Shown here piece by piece: positions 58,324 to 64,000 of a stretch of DNA of 64,000 nt. The notes below the pieces were generated by a model. That model had not been told where the DNA came from, ran no database searches, and saw nothing but the letters and a program-made list of their open reading frames with translations. Source of the stretch: Achromobacter sp. ASV32 (lineage in GTDB: Bacteria > Pseudomonadota > Gammaproteobacteria > Burkholderiales > Burkholderiaceae_B). Numbering within the stretch: the first letter of the stretch is position 1; each line of letters starts with the position of its first letter. The position numbers were made by a program, and so were the translations under genes. The DNA lies in NCBI RefSeq assembly GCF_016428805.1, contig NZ_JAELTJ010000007.1, positions 34,466 to 98,465 of the forward strand, in the 5' to 3' direction.

Positions 58324-58520
58324 GGGGCATCCTGTGTCATACGCGATGAGGCAAACCGTATTTTGCTACACGGCGGCAGGCGGGCTATGGCGAGCCGCTG
58401 TTGCCATGGCCATCGCACGTGAAGGCCGCCGCACGACGCCGTGCCCTGGACGGCGGATCAGGATGCCCCCAGGCACTGGATTTTCGCCCGCCGACCCGAT
58501 ATGATGACGCTTCTTTCAAG

Positions 58521-58555
58521 ACGCCCTCCCGGTCCGCCGGGAGGGCGTTTCTTTT
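58521..58555 (+). terminator. Intrinsic terminator upstream of the alpha/beta hydrolase gene
   Basis: ACGCCCTCCCGG (58521-58532), loop TCCG, then a perfect complement (58537-58548) followed by TTTCTTTT. No plus-strand gene precedes it: the neighbour is the divergent phzF. A TATGAT -10-like element lies at 58500-58505, only about 12 bp from the stem. It may terminate a short leader or a small RNA from 58324-58520, or act as an attenuator for the hydrolase. Confidence 0.75.
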
Positions 58556-58587
58556 GGCTTTTTCCAACCCAGAAGGAACGACTTGAA

Positions 58588-59403
58588 ATGACACCTCCCA
58601 CCTGCGCCACACACACCGAACCGGCCCACGCAAGCGGCGCCCCTCTCCTGGGCTACGCGCAACACGGCCACGGTCCGGCCCCCGTGCTGGTCCTGCACGA
58701 TTGGTTGGGCGACCACGGCAACTACGACGCGATCACGCCCTATCTGGACGGCGACGCCTACACCTATGTGTTCGCGGACCTGCGCGGCTACGGCCTGTCC
58801 CGTCACCTGACCGGCGCCTGCACGGTCGATGAAATCGCAGGCGACTGCCTGGCCCTGGCCAGCCACCTGGGCTGGCAGCGGTTCAGCGTAATCGGGCATT
58901 CGATGACAGGCATGGTCACGCAGCGCCTTGCCGCCCTTGCGCCGGACCGCATCCAATGCGCGATCGCCGTGTGCCCGGTATCCGCCGCCGGCAACCGGCT
59001 TGCCCCGGAGGCGCTGGCCTTTTTTGCCAGCACCACCCATGACGACGAGGCGTTCAGCCGCCTGATGAAGTTCGTCACAGGCGGCCTGGGCGACGGCTGG
59101 GCACGAGCCAAGCTGCGCCGCCACCGCGCGGCGGTGGCGCCCGATTGCCGTCTTCCGTACCTGGACATGCTGGTCAACGCGGATTTCGTGGACGAGGTGC
59201 GCGGACTGACAACGCCGTATCTGGTGATGGTGGGCGACAAGGACCCGGGCCTGGACGAAGCCGCCATGCGCCAGACCTTCCTGGCCTGGCACCCGAACGC
59301 GCGATTGCAAGTGCTGCCCAACTGCGGGCATTACCCGATGCAGGAATGCCCGCCGTATTTCGTCACGTTGATCGAGGGATTCTTGCGGGACGCTGCGGGC
59401 TGA
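58588..59403 (+). CDS. Alpha/beta hydrolase
   Basis: A 271-residue hydrolase of the alpha/beta fold. VLVLHDWLGDHGNYDAI provides the oxyanion-hole HD region, RFSVIGHSMTGMVTQRLAAL the nucleophile elbow with serine in GHSMTG, MVGDKDPGLD the acid region, and NCGHYPMQECPPYF the histidine. It could be an esterase, lactonase or haloperoxidase-like enzyme. ATG 58588 is preferred to the longer frame from 58441, which runs through the terminator. Confidence 0.85.
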   Translation: MTPPTCATHTEPAHASGAPLLGYAQHGHGPAPVLVLHDWLGDHGNYDAITPYLDGDAYTYVFADLRGYGLSRHLTGACTVDEIAGDCLALASHLGWQRFSVIGHSMTGMVTQRLAALAPDRIQCAIAVCPVSAAGNRLAPEALAFFASTTHDDEAFSRLMKFVTGGLGDGWARAKLRRHRAAVAPDCRLPYLDMLVNADFVDEVRGLTTPYLVMVGDKDPGLDEAAMRQTFLAWHPNARLQVLPNCGHYPMQECPPYFVTLIEGFLRDAAG

Positions 59404-59513
59404 AGCGCGGCCGGCCTCGGGTCGACGCCTTGTGCAGGCGTCGGCTAGAGACCGTCACCACCGCAGGCTGGCCCCCGGTTCAAACTGCTTGTCCTGAGAT
59501 GGATTTCCCTGAA

Positions 59514-59553
59514 AATTCGTGGAGAAACCTCAGAGTCTGACACCTTATTTTTT
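59514..59553 (+). repeat. Dispersed repeat, leftmost copy
   Basis: AGTCTGACACCTTATTTTTT (59534-59553) preceded by AATTCGTGGAGAAACCTCAG. The 37-bp stretch 59514-59550 differs at one base from 62464-62500. It lies 63 bp beyond the 3' end of the small immunity-like gene, marking the outer end of the array. The rest of 59404-59616 has no supported gene. Confidence 0.8.
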
Positions 59554-59616
59554 GAAATAGGTTGCTTGAAACTTCAGGAAAACCACGGAGCCTGCTACGT
59601 TAAATTTGCCGCCGGC

Positions 59617-59829
59617 CTATAAATCTCTTTCACTTTTCGAAGACTCACCAAATGGCCTCACACCGACAGAACCAGCCCTAGCAGAGTATCCCCCAATAGA
59701 ACAAATCACGACTCCCACAAGCACTACCCAGTAGGAGGACATCCATGATCCTAGATAGCCAATACCCATCCCCGACACTACCAGTACAAACTGAACCCAG
59801 GGACGAAAATTTCCGTTTCTTACAAACAT
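59617..59829 (-). CDS. Immunity-like small membrane protein
   Basis: A 70-residue protein with two hydrophobic segments (WVQFVLVVSGMGIGYLGSW and WVVLVGVVICSIGGYSA) and a polar C-terminus. It is paralogous to the protein at 61125-61430: both have IGGYSARA followed by GxRPF. It starts 12 bp after the displaced toxin-tail frame ends (59842), the position of cdiI. A membrane immunity protein suggests a toxin acting on the inner membrane. Codon and base use are AT-richer than upstream genes. Confidence 0.6.
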   Translation of the reverse strand: MFVRNGNFRPWVQFVLVVSGMGIGYLGSWMSSYWVVLVGVVICSIGGYSARAGSVGVRPFGESSKSERDL

Positions 59830-59841
59830 ATTTATTTCACT

Positions 59842-61031
59842 TTACCAATGGATGACCAAAATAATTATTGCCTTTAACCAATCACCCAATTCCGTAAATG
59901 CTGAGGCTAAGGCAGGCACTCGATGACCCATAAACCCCGTCGCACCGTCAACAAATGAATCATTTGCTGATTTTCTAGCGTTTGGCCGTACCATCTGCTG
60001 AAATAAACTAGCTGCCAACGCAATAGTCGTCGCACTAGTTGCGACTTGCGCATTTCCTGCCACCGTCGCACTCGCCGCAACCCTGCCTGCCCAACTAGAC
60101 ACCCAAGCAGCGTTATCCGCTGCATTGACCGCCTGTTGAAAATGCCGAGGGGAGTCAAATTTGGTACCAATGCCGCGGCACACTCTGCAGTCACACAATA
60201 TCTACCAACAACATCGCTGCGCGGCACGTAACCCATCCGAGGGCTGGTATCACGAAAAACGGGTGCCGGCAGATAATGTACCAAGTTAGGTACCGAGCTT
60301 TTATTTATAATATCCAGAATTAACGCTTGTACCGCAGCATCCGCTTTTGTCGTGTTTTGAACGAAAACCACGGCCCCCGGCTCATTAAACCAAGTCGCAC
60401 CGGCATCAGTCTGATTCACACCTCCAATTTGCACATCAGGAACGCCTGGATACGAGACACCATCAATTACGCCCCCCATTTGTCGCATTTGAGCTTCAAT
60501 ATAATCAGCAGAAATTTCTTTCCCTTGGGCCTGCATTGCTTCCGCGACCTTTTTCGCGAGAGCCTTTTCTTCCGGGTGTAACTGCCGGTTGTACATATAT
60601 GCGAACAACGCACCACTCGCGCCGCTCGCCCCGCCGACAGCACCGCCAGCGGCACCAGCAACGACATTCGCAATTACGTTCGCCACCTGATCACGAATAT
60701 TGGGAGGCAACCCCGCAACGGCTTTCTCTATTTGAGTCTGTACCAATGACGTTGCAACGTCACCCGCTATAGTTCCGCCGATGGCACCTGCAACGTTGCC
60801 TCCGCCCATCGCCGCCCCTAGGCCTGAAATGACAGCATGAAGCGCGATTCTGCCGGGTTTCCCTTCTCCCCAGACATCTTCATCTTTTTCGGCCAGCCGC
60901 TTCGACACATCGCCCGCGATCTGCATGCCGAGTTGCCCAAAGGCTTGTTGCATTTCTAGCTGCTCGCGCAGCTTGTCCTTATCAAAGATTTTAAGAATAA
61001 GGTGCCAGACTACGTTTTCAATTCGATCCAT
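59842..61031 (-). pseudogene. Displaced CdiA/FhaB C-terminal fragment with a probable frameshift
   Basis: The frame from 61031 reads a CdiA-like region: QLGMQIAGDVSKRLAEKDED, Ala/Gly-rich helices, then YMYNRQLHPEEKALAKKVAEAM as in large Bordetella/Achromobacter hemagglutinin-like proteins, and a Cys-containing region around residue 280. Near 60160-60205 that frame turns Arg-rich, while the -1 frame opens with natural composition (GTKFDSPRHFQQAVNAADNAAW) and ends at 59842, next to the immunity-like gene. I infer a 1-base deletion or sequence error. It has no N-terminal secretion domain, so it is a displaced or silent toxin tail. Confidence 0.65.
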
Positions 61032-61067
61032 TCAGCCCAAGAACGTAGTCTGACACCATGTTTATTT
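60996..61067. repeat. Inverted pair of dispersed repeats at the 5' boundary of the displaced fragment
   Basis: The inverted copy AATAAGGTGCCAGACTACG (60997-61014) followed by TTTTC faces a direct copy with AACGTAGTCTGACACC (61042-61057). Together they form an imperfect hairpin that brackets the first codons of the displaced fragment. Confidence 0.75.
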
Positions 61068-61074
61068 CAGACGG

Positions 61075-61120
61075 AAAACGCAGTCTGACACTTTATTTTC
61101 AGTCTGACACTTTATTTTTG
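61075..61120 (+). repeat. Two tandem repeat copies
   Basis: AAAACGCAGTCTGACACTTT (61075-61094) is followed directly by AGTCTGACACTTTATTTTTG (61101-61120). Both read CACTTT instead of CACCTT. They end 4 bp before the stop of the immunity-like gene at 61125. Confidence 0.8.
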
Positions 61121-61124
61121 GATC

Positions 61125-61430
61125 CTATTTTTTTTCTTCATCTTCCCCATTTCGCTGTTCTATTCTTCTGCCCCTTAACCATCCGCGTGGATAGGGCGCC
61201 CGCTCAAAAGGGCGAATACCTAACTGTGCCGCCCTTGCAGAATACCCACCAATCAGCGCAAAAAAAAATCCCAAGTAACACACCCAACCGGTGCCCCAAA
61301 TCTCGAAATCGAGAAAAATAAAGGCCACTCCAAGTATCAATATTGGATATCTATAGACAGGCGATATATTGTCTTCCTTGATAAATAGGCGATAGCAAGA
61401 ATCAACGGAATCTTTGGTTCTAATTTTCAC
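61125..61430 (-). CDS. Orphan immunity-like membrane protein
   Basis: A 101-residue protein, GTG start at 61430, with two hydrophobic segments (YPILILGVAFIFLDF and VCYLGFFFALIGGYSA) and a charged tail. It is paralogous to the protein at 59617-59829 through IGGYSARAxxxGxRPF. Just upstream a 37-codon open frame (61420-61530) overlaps its start by 11 bp and may be the last remnant of its toxin tail. It is flanked by dispersed repeats on both sides. Function as immunity protein is inference. Confidence 0.55.
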   Translation of the reverse strand: MKIRTKDSVDSCYRLFIKEDNISPVYRYPILILGVAFIFLDFEIWGTGWVCYLGFFFALIGGYSARAAQLGIRPFERAPYPRGWLRGRRIEQRNGEDEEKK

Positions 61431-61530
61431 ATCTATTTCTCAGATATTCGCCTATTTCATTAAAAATAACTGCACCGTTCAGCTCGCCCCCCCCGCTCCT
61501 TTTATCAGGCCAAAAACGCAGTCTGACACC
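61420..61530 (-). pseudogene. Remnant of a toxin tail upstream of an orphan immunity-like gene
   Basis: From the repeat (GGT at 61530) an open frame of 36 residues reads GVRLRFWPDKRSGGGELNG then a hydrophobic/acidic end, stopping at 61420-61422 inside the following gene. It contains a G8 tract (C on the plus strand, 61487-61494). It is too short to be functional and the call is tentative. Confidence 0.35.
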
Positions 61531-61539
61531 TTATTTTTC
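61512..61539 (+). repeat. Dispersed repeat copy
   Basis: AAAAACGCAGTCTGACACC followed by TTATTTTTC. In minus orientation it is the 5' boundary of the toxin-tail remnant; in the other direction it lies 133 bp beyond the end of the gene at 61672. Confidence 0.8.
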
Positions 61540-61671
61540 TTCGACACCCCATGTAAAGGACCAAGGTGAAAAACATAGGTTCTGGTGCCCTACCAGCCAG
61601 TGTTGCCCATACCTAGGTCAAAATAAAAGACAACTTTTTCCATCAATTCCCCATGCGTTAATTTTATTAAA

Positions 61672-62100
61672 TCACCCACATTTGGTTCCGGGATACGCCA
61701 TAATGATTTGAAATGTTCCAGCATCACTAAGTGACGGAGGGATCAAATCATACTGTTGACGCCCCTTACAATAGAGAATAGTTTTGGCATTTTCCACCCT
61801 TGAAGCTCCAGCGCTTTCAAAAATTTTTGAATTCATTTCTATAGCGCGAGACGACCAACCGGAAGAAGGAAACTCCACGATTATCAAGCCAGATCCAGGC
61901 TTCAAATTCTTATATTCATATACAGGATCACTATTTACTTCTTTTATTTTCACACGCAATCCAAGCATCTTTTCATAAACAGCCCCCACATCATTCGGTG
62001 ACCTAACAATCACGAAAATCATTAGGAGGACCCAGACAGGAATAACCAATAAAGCCCATTTTCCAGCAGGAGCACGCACAAAAATCTCCAGATTTTCCAC
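61672..62100 (-). CDS. Probable orphan immunity protein, single TM
   Basis: A 142-residue protein with an N-terminal TM helix (GKWALLVIPVWVLLMIFVIV) and a soluble, probably periplasmic domain (VKIKEVNSDPVYEYKNLKPGSGLIIVEFPSSGWSSRAIEMN, ending with a conserved-looking Cys). I do not recognise the family. The GTG start at 62100 overlaps the stop of the preceding toxin-tail frame (TAGTG), the coupling expected for a toxin/immunity pair. It is AT-rich relative to the chromosome. Confidence 0.6.
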   Translation of the reverse strand: MENLEIFVRAPAGKWALLVIPVWVLLMIFVIVRSPNDVGAVYEKMLGLRVKIKEVNSDPVYEYKNLKPGSGLIIVEFPSSGWSSRAIEMNSKIFESAGASRVENAKTILYCKGRQQYDLIPPSLSDAGTFQIIMAYPGTKCG

Positions 62101-62353
62101 TATCGAAAGAAGGGGATCTTATACCCCGTATCTGCTCCCCAACCAGTTCCAGCGCTCACGCCAGGAGTTCCAAATCCCACTTCCATTGAAGTCTCGCCAC
62201 CCATTGCATGACTCACGCCTAGGCATAGCCAACCGCAATAGGAACCCTGTACAGCCCCCCCTGCAGGAATGCATCTATCCTGGCGGCACGCTGCCTGGCA
62301 TCGCGAACATCATTCGCCAACAGTGATCCGGGCCGAAAACGTAGTCTGACACC
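62100..62353 (-). pseudogene. Displaced toxin-tail fragment with a G7-tract frameshift
   Basis: The frame starts at the repeat (GGT at 62353), with GVRLRFRPGSLLANDVRDARQ, and reaches a seven-G run (plus-strand C at 62255-62261). Beyond the run this frame soon stops, but the next frame continues with AVQGSYCGWLCLGVSHAMGG and TSMEVGFGTPGVSAGTGWG to a TAG that overlaps the next gene's GTG. One extra G would join them into an 84-residue tail. It is either decayed or phase-variable. Confidence 0.5.
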
Positions 62354-62360
62354 TTATCTT
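62335..62360 (+). repeat. Dispersed repeat copy
   Basis: GAAAACGTAGTCTGACACC then TTATCTT. On the minus strand it is the 5' boundary of the displaced toxin tail at 62100. A small plus-strand frame of 32 codons (62363-62461) follows; I see no support for expression. Confidence 0.8.
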
Positions 62361-62463
62361 CCATGATCTATGCTGAGCGCGTGCTGACTTTGACTGAGGA
62401 GTCGGTGCTTGGCCTTTTGCAAAGAACGCAAAAGCCCTTTGAACCCAACGGAGGATTGTGATG

Positions 62464-62500
62464 AATTCGTGGGGAAACCTCAGAGTCTGACACCTTATTT
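62464..62500 (+). repeat. Dispersed repeat copy, extended form
   Basis: AATTCGTGGGGAAACCTCAG followed by AGTCTGACACCTTATTT; one mismatch in 37 bp with 59514-59550, nearly 3 kb away. It lies 11 bp beyond the stop of the cognate immunity-like gene. Confidence 0.85.
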
Positions 62501-62510
62501 CGCTTTATTT

Positions 62511-62774
62511 TTAATTTGGTATCTCTCGCACGTACGAATTAAACACCCCTCCCCCCTCATCAATATGCAGCCGTTTACATACTGGACATATATAAACAAC
62601 AATTGAACCATCGTTTATCAGAGTATAAAAATCTTCCTCTGACAGCCATTTTCTTGCCAAAACATCTCCAACCTCGTATATTTTTTTCTCTGAAACCAGA
62701 TTCCATTCGCACCCACCATCATCCTGGGACAAATTAATAACATAGCCACACACACATCCGAATTTTGGCATCAT
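62511..62774 (-). CDS. Immunity-like protein with a cysteine-pair motif
   Basis: An 87-residue soluble protein beginning at ATG 62774 (a second ATG follows at 62771). CVC near residue 8 and CPVC near residue 67 could form a zinc-ribbon-like site; the rest is acidic. The start overlaps the cdiA stop in a TGATG, the arrangement of a cognate cdiI. I do not recognise the fold. It probably neutralises the nuclease-like tail encoded just upstream. Confidence 0.6.
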   Translation of the reverse strand: MMPKFGCVCGYVINLSQDDGGCEWNLVSEKKIYEVGDVLARKWLSEEDFYTLINDGSIVVYICPVCKRLHIDEGGGVFNSYVREIPN

Positions 62775-64000
62775 CAACCTCCATATTGGTTTCTATCAAA
62801 TCTCACTATACTTCCATCGCTTTTCTGGAAGATTATCGTATCTATCCGCTGAGCGTTTGGTTTACCCCAAACTCTGGCTACAACAGTACGCATATCCTCG
62901 CTCGAAATATCCACTTGAACCATGACGCCATTAGCCTGGCTTGCCTTCTTTTCAATGCCTGTTGGTAGCTTTGCCAAATTCAAACCTACCGGCGAATAGA
63001 CGTCGATCATGCCTAGTCCTTCCACCTTTAGATCGGCCGTCCTAGTATCTTTTATGCCCAACGAAGATTTGGTGACTTGAAAGGTGACATCAAAACCAAG
63101 TTGAGCTAGGCCGCCGCCCGCACGCAATTCATCCCCACTGGGAACGGCCCCATCTTCGTAAAATATCTTGCCTGACGAAACCCCGTCTTTTGGACCCGCC
63201 CCCTCATTGAATGTAATGGTTGGACCCGCCGCCCCTTGATTGGGGGTCTCACTCCCCCCAGTATGCGTACCGTCATCTGGTTTCGACGGCGGCGTCCCGC
63301 CGGGCGGAATCAGATCGCCAGGAACAGTCGGAATGCTTAGATCGACGCCTCCCCCTGGCGTACCCAGCGTCGAAGGCACAGAGCCCCCATGCTCCTTGCC
63401 ATCATCGACCGGCAACGGCGGCGGAGATGTCTCGCGCCCGAGAACACCATCAAGTTCGCTGAACAGAGAGTCGCCAAGCGCCGCCCCAATTCCGGTTAAG
63501 GCCGCGCTCAATACATAGACAGCCCCATCCTTCATCTTTACGCCGAGGACGGCAACTTCACCTGACACTTGCGCAACCACGCGCTGACAAGTTGAGGTCG
63601 TGGCACATTTAATTGAAGCTGCCTCCACGCCCAATATGACGACCGGGGCCCAGTTGTTCTCCGTTTCGAATATCGCTGCGTTGCTCGCCGCGGCGGGCTC
63701 CAGCCCTGCACTCGCCGCAATACCAGCCATAAGGCTCGACACGAGATTGCGGCGCGCCTCAACTTCACTAGGGGTTGCTCCGTTGGACGGCCCCATCAGC
63801 GCATTGACAATGCTGCCGGCCCCTGCTCCAAGCGCCCCTGTTCCACAACTGGCGCCTTGACCAGCAGCACCGGCGCATCCAACGATCGCGTGCAGCGCAG
63901 CACGGGCCGGCTCAGTACCAGGCCCATCTCCTAGCGACGCGATAATCTTCTTAACGCCCGCAGCCCCCAATCCCTGCAGATAGTTGACTGCAGCCGCCTG
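62774..64000 (-). CDS. cdiA: CdiA/FhaB-type exoprotein, C-terminal part, truncated by the window edge
   Basis: The open frame enters at 64000 and ends at 62774, giving 408 residues. QAAAVNYLQG, ARAALHAIVGCAGAAGQGASCGTGALGAGA and the pretoxin ETENN at about 63653-63667 (a VENN-like motif) identify a CDI-type exoprotein. A Pro/Gly-rich linker (63150-63420) separates it from a C-terminal toxin domain of about 135 residues: GDELRAGGGLAQLGFDVTFQV, TADLKVEGLGMIDVYSP, GKPNAQRIDTIIFQKSDGSIVRF, resembling CdiA_C nuclease folds. The immunity-like gene overlaps its stop (TGATG). Confidence 0.85.
   Translation of the reverse strand, partial: QAAAVNYLQGLGAAGVKKIIASLGDGPGTEPARAALHAIVGCAGAAGQGASCGTGALGAGAGSIVNALMGPSNGATPSEVEARRNLVSSLMAGIAASAGLEPAAASNAAIFETENNWAPVVILGVEAASIKCATTSTCQRVVAQVSGEVAVLGVKMKDGAVYVLSAALTGIGAALGDSLFSELDGVLGRETSPPPLPVDDGKEHGGSVPSTLGTPGGGVDLSIPTVPGDLIPPGGTPPSKPDDGTHTGGSETPNQGAAGPTITFNEGAGPKDGVSSGKIFYEDGAVPSGDELRAGGGLAQLGFDVTFQVTKSSLGIKDTRTADLKVEGLGMIDVYSPVGLNLAKLPTGIEKKASQANGVMVQVDISSEDMRTVVARVWGKPNAQRIDTIIFQKSDGSIVRFDRNQYGG

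Noticed and set aside
59145..59540. Plus-strand frame overlapping the 3' part of the alpha/beta hydrolase gene
   Set aside because: Arg/Gly-rich shadow; it only becomes interesting where it runs into the dispersed repeat.
62363..62461. A 32-codon plus-strand frame next to a repeat
   Set aside because: It is short, has no Shine-Dalgarno and lies antisense to the array; it may be part of the repeat element, but coding is unsupported.

Overview
The window is high-GC betaproteobacterial chromosome, most likely Achromobacter or a close Alcaligenaceae relative such as Bordetella. I infer this from three orphan Bug-type (tripartite tricarboxylate family) substrate-binding receptors, the many LysR, TetR, Lrp and GNAT genes, GTG/TTG starts, and G+C-rich intergenic repeats. 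No rRNA, tRNA, integrase or intact insertion sequence was seen. The last 4.5 kb is clearly AT-richer than the rest and looks horizontally acquired.

Layout. 1-2.6 kb: a small secreted protein, a class V aminotransferase and a divergent Lrp/AsnC regulator with an operator-like array between them. 2.7-11.1 kb: a peptide/opine-type ABC importer operon (winged-helix regulator, double ATPase, binding protein, two permeases) followed by a tandem 80-bp repeat, an M14-type peptidase and a YjaB-like acetyltransferase. 11.2-16.0 kb, minus strand: Oxidored-like protein, acetyltransferase, MltB-like transglycosylase, MATE transporter, lipoprotein. 16.1-20.4 kb: LysR, adenine/adenosine deaminase, type B carboxylesterase, Bug receptor. 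20.5-22.9 kb: TetR with a histone-H1-like tail, divergent from a 14-TM MFS exporter. 23.1-28.0 kb: secreted M20 amidohydrolase, Bug receptor, coupled BMP-like protein, GNAT, aspartate dehydrogenase-like protein. 28.0-29.7 kb: hipBA toxin-antitoxin pair with a perfect 15-bp-arm operator. 29.7-34.6 kb: YddA/SbmA-type ABC transporter, LysR, amidohydrolase coupled to a third Bug receptor, strong terminator. 34.7-39.9 kb: PAS-GGDEF-EAL protein, Hsp15, PPK2 with a basic tail and a perfect FNR-type box upstream, two unknown proteins. 40.0-43.8 kb, minus strand: metQ-metN-metI followed by a methionine gamma-lyase-like enzyme. 44.1-53.0 kb, minus strand: CopD-like membrane protein, DUF2242 lipoprotein, a second peptide ABC operon joined by ATGA overlaps, and an M20 carbamoylase. 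53.1-59.4 kb: class C beta-lactamase, tandem glycine riboswitch driving a DadA-like oxidase, TauE/SafE exporter, SUKH-like protein, PhzF, alpha/beta hydrolase.

59.5-64.0 kb, minus strand: the 3' end of a CdiA/FhaB-type contact-dependent inhibition locus. The cdiA gene enters from the right edge and ends in a TGATG overlap with its immunity-like gene. Downstream lie at least three displaced toxin-tail/immunity modules separated by copies of a short dispersed repeat (core AGTCTGACACC). Two toxin tails carry homopolymeric G tracts, at least two tails look frameshifted, and two immunity-like membrane proteins are paralogous. This array is the most unusual part of the window.
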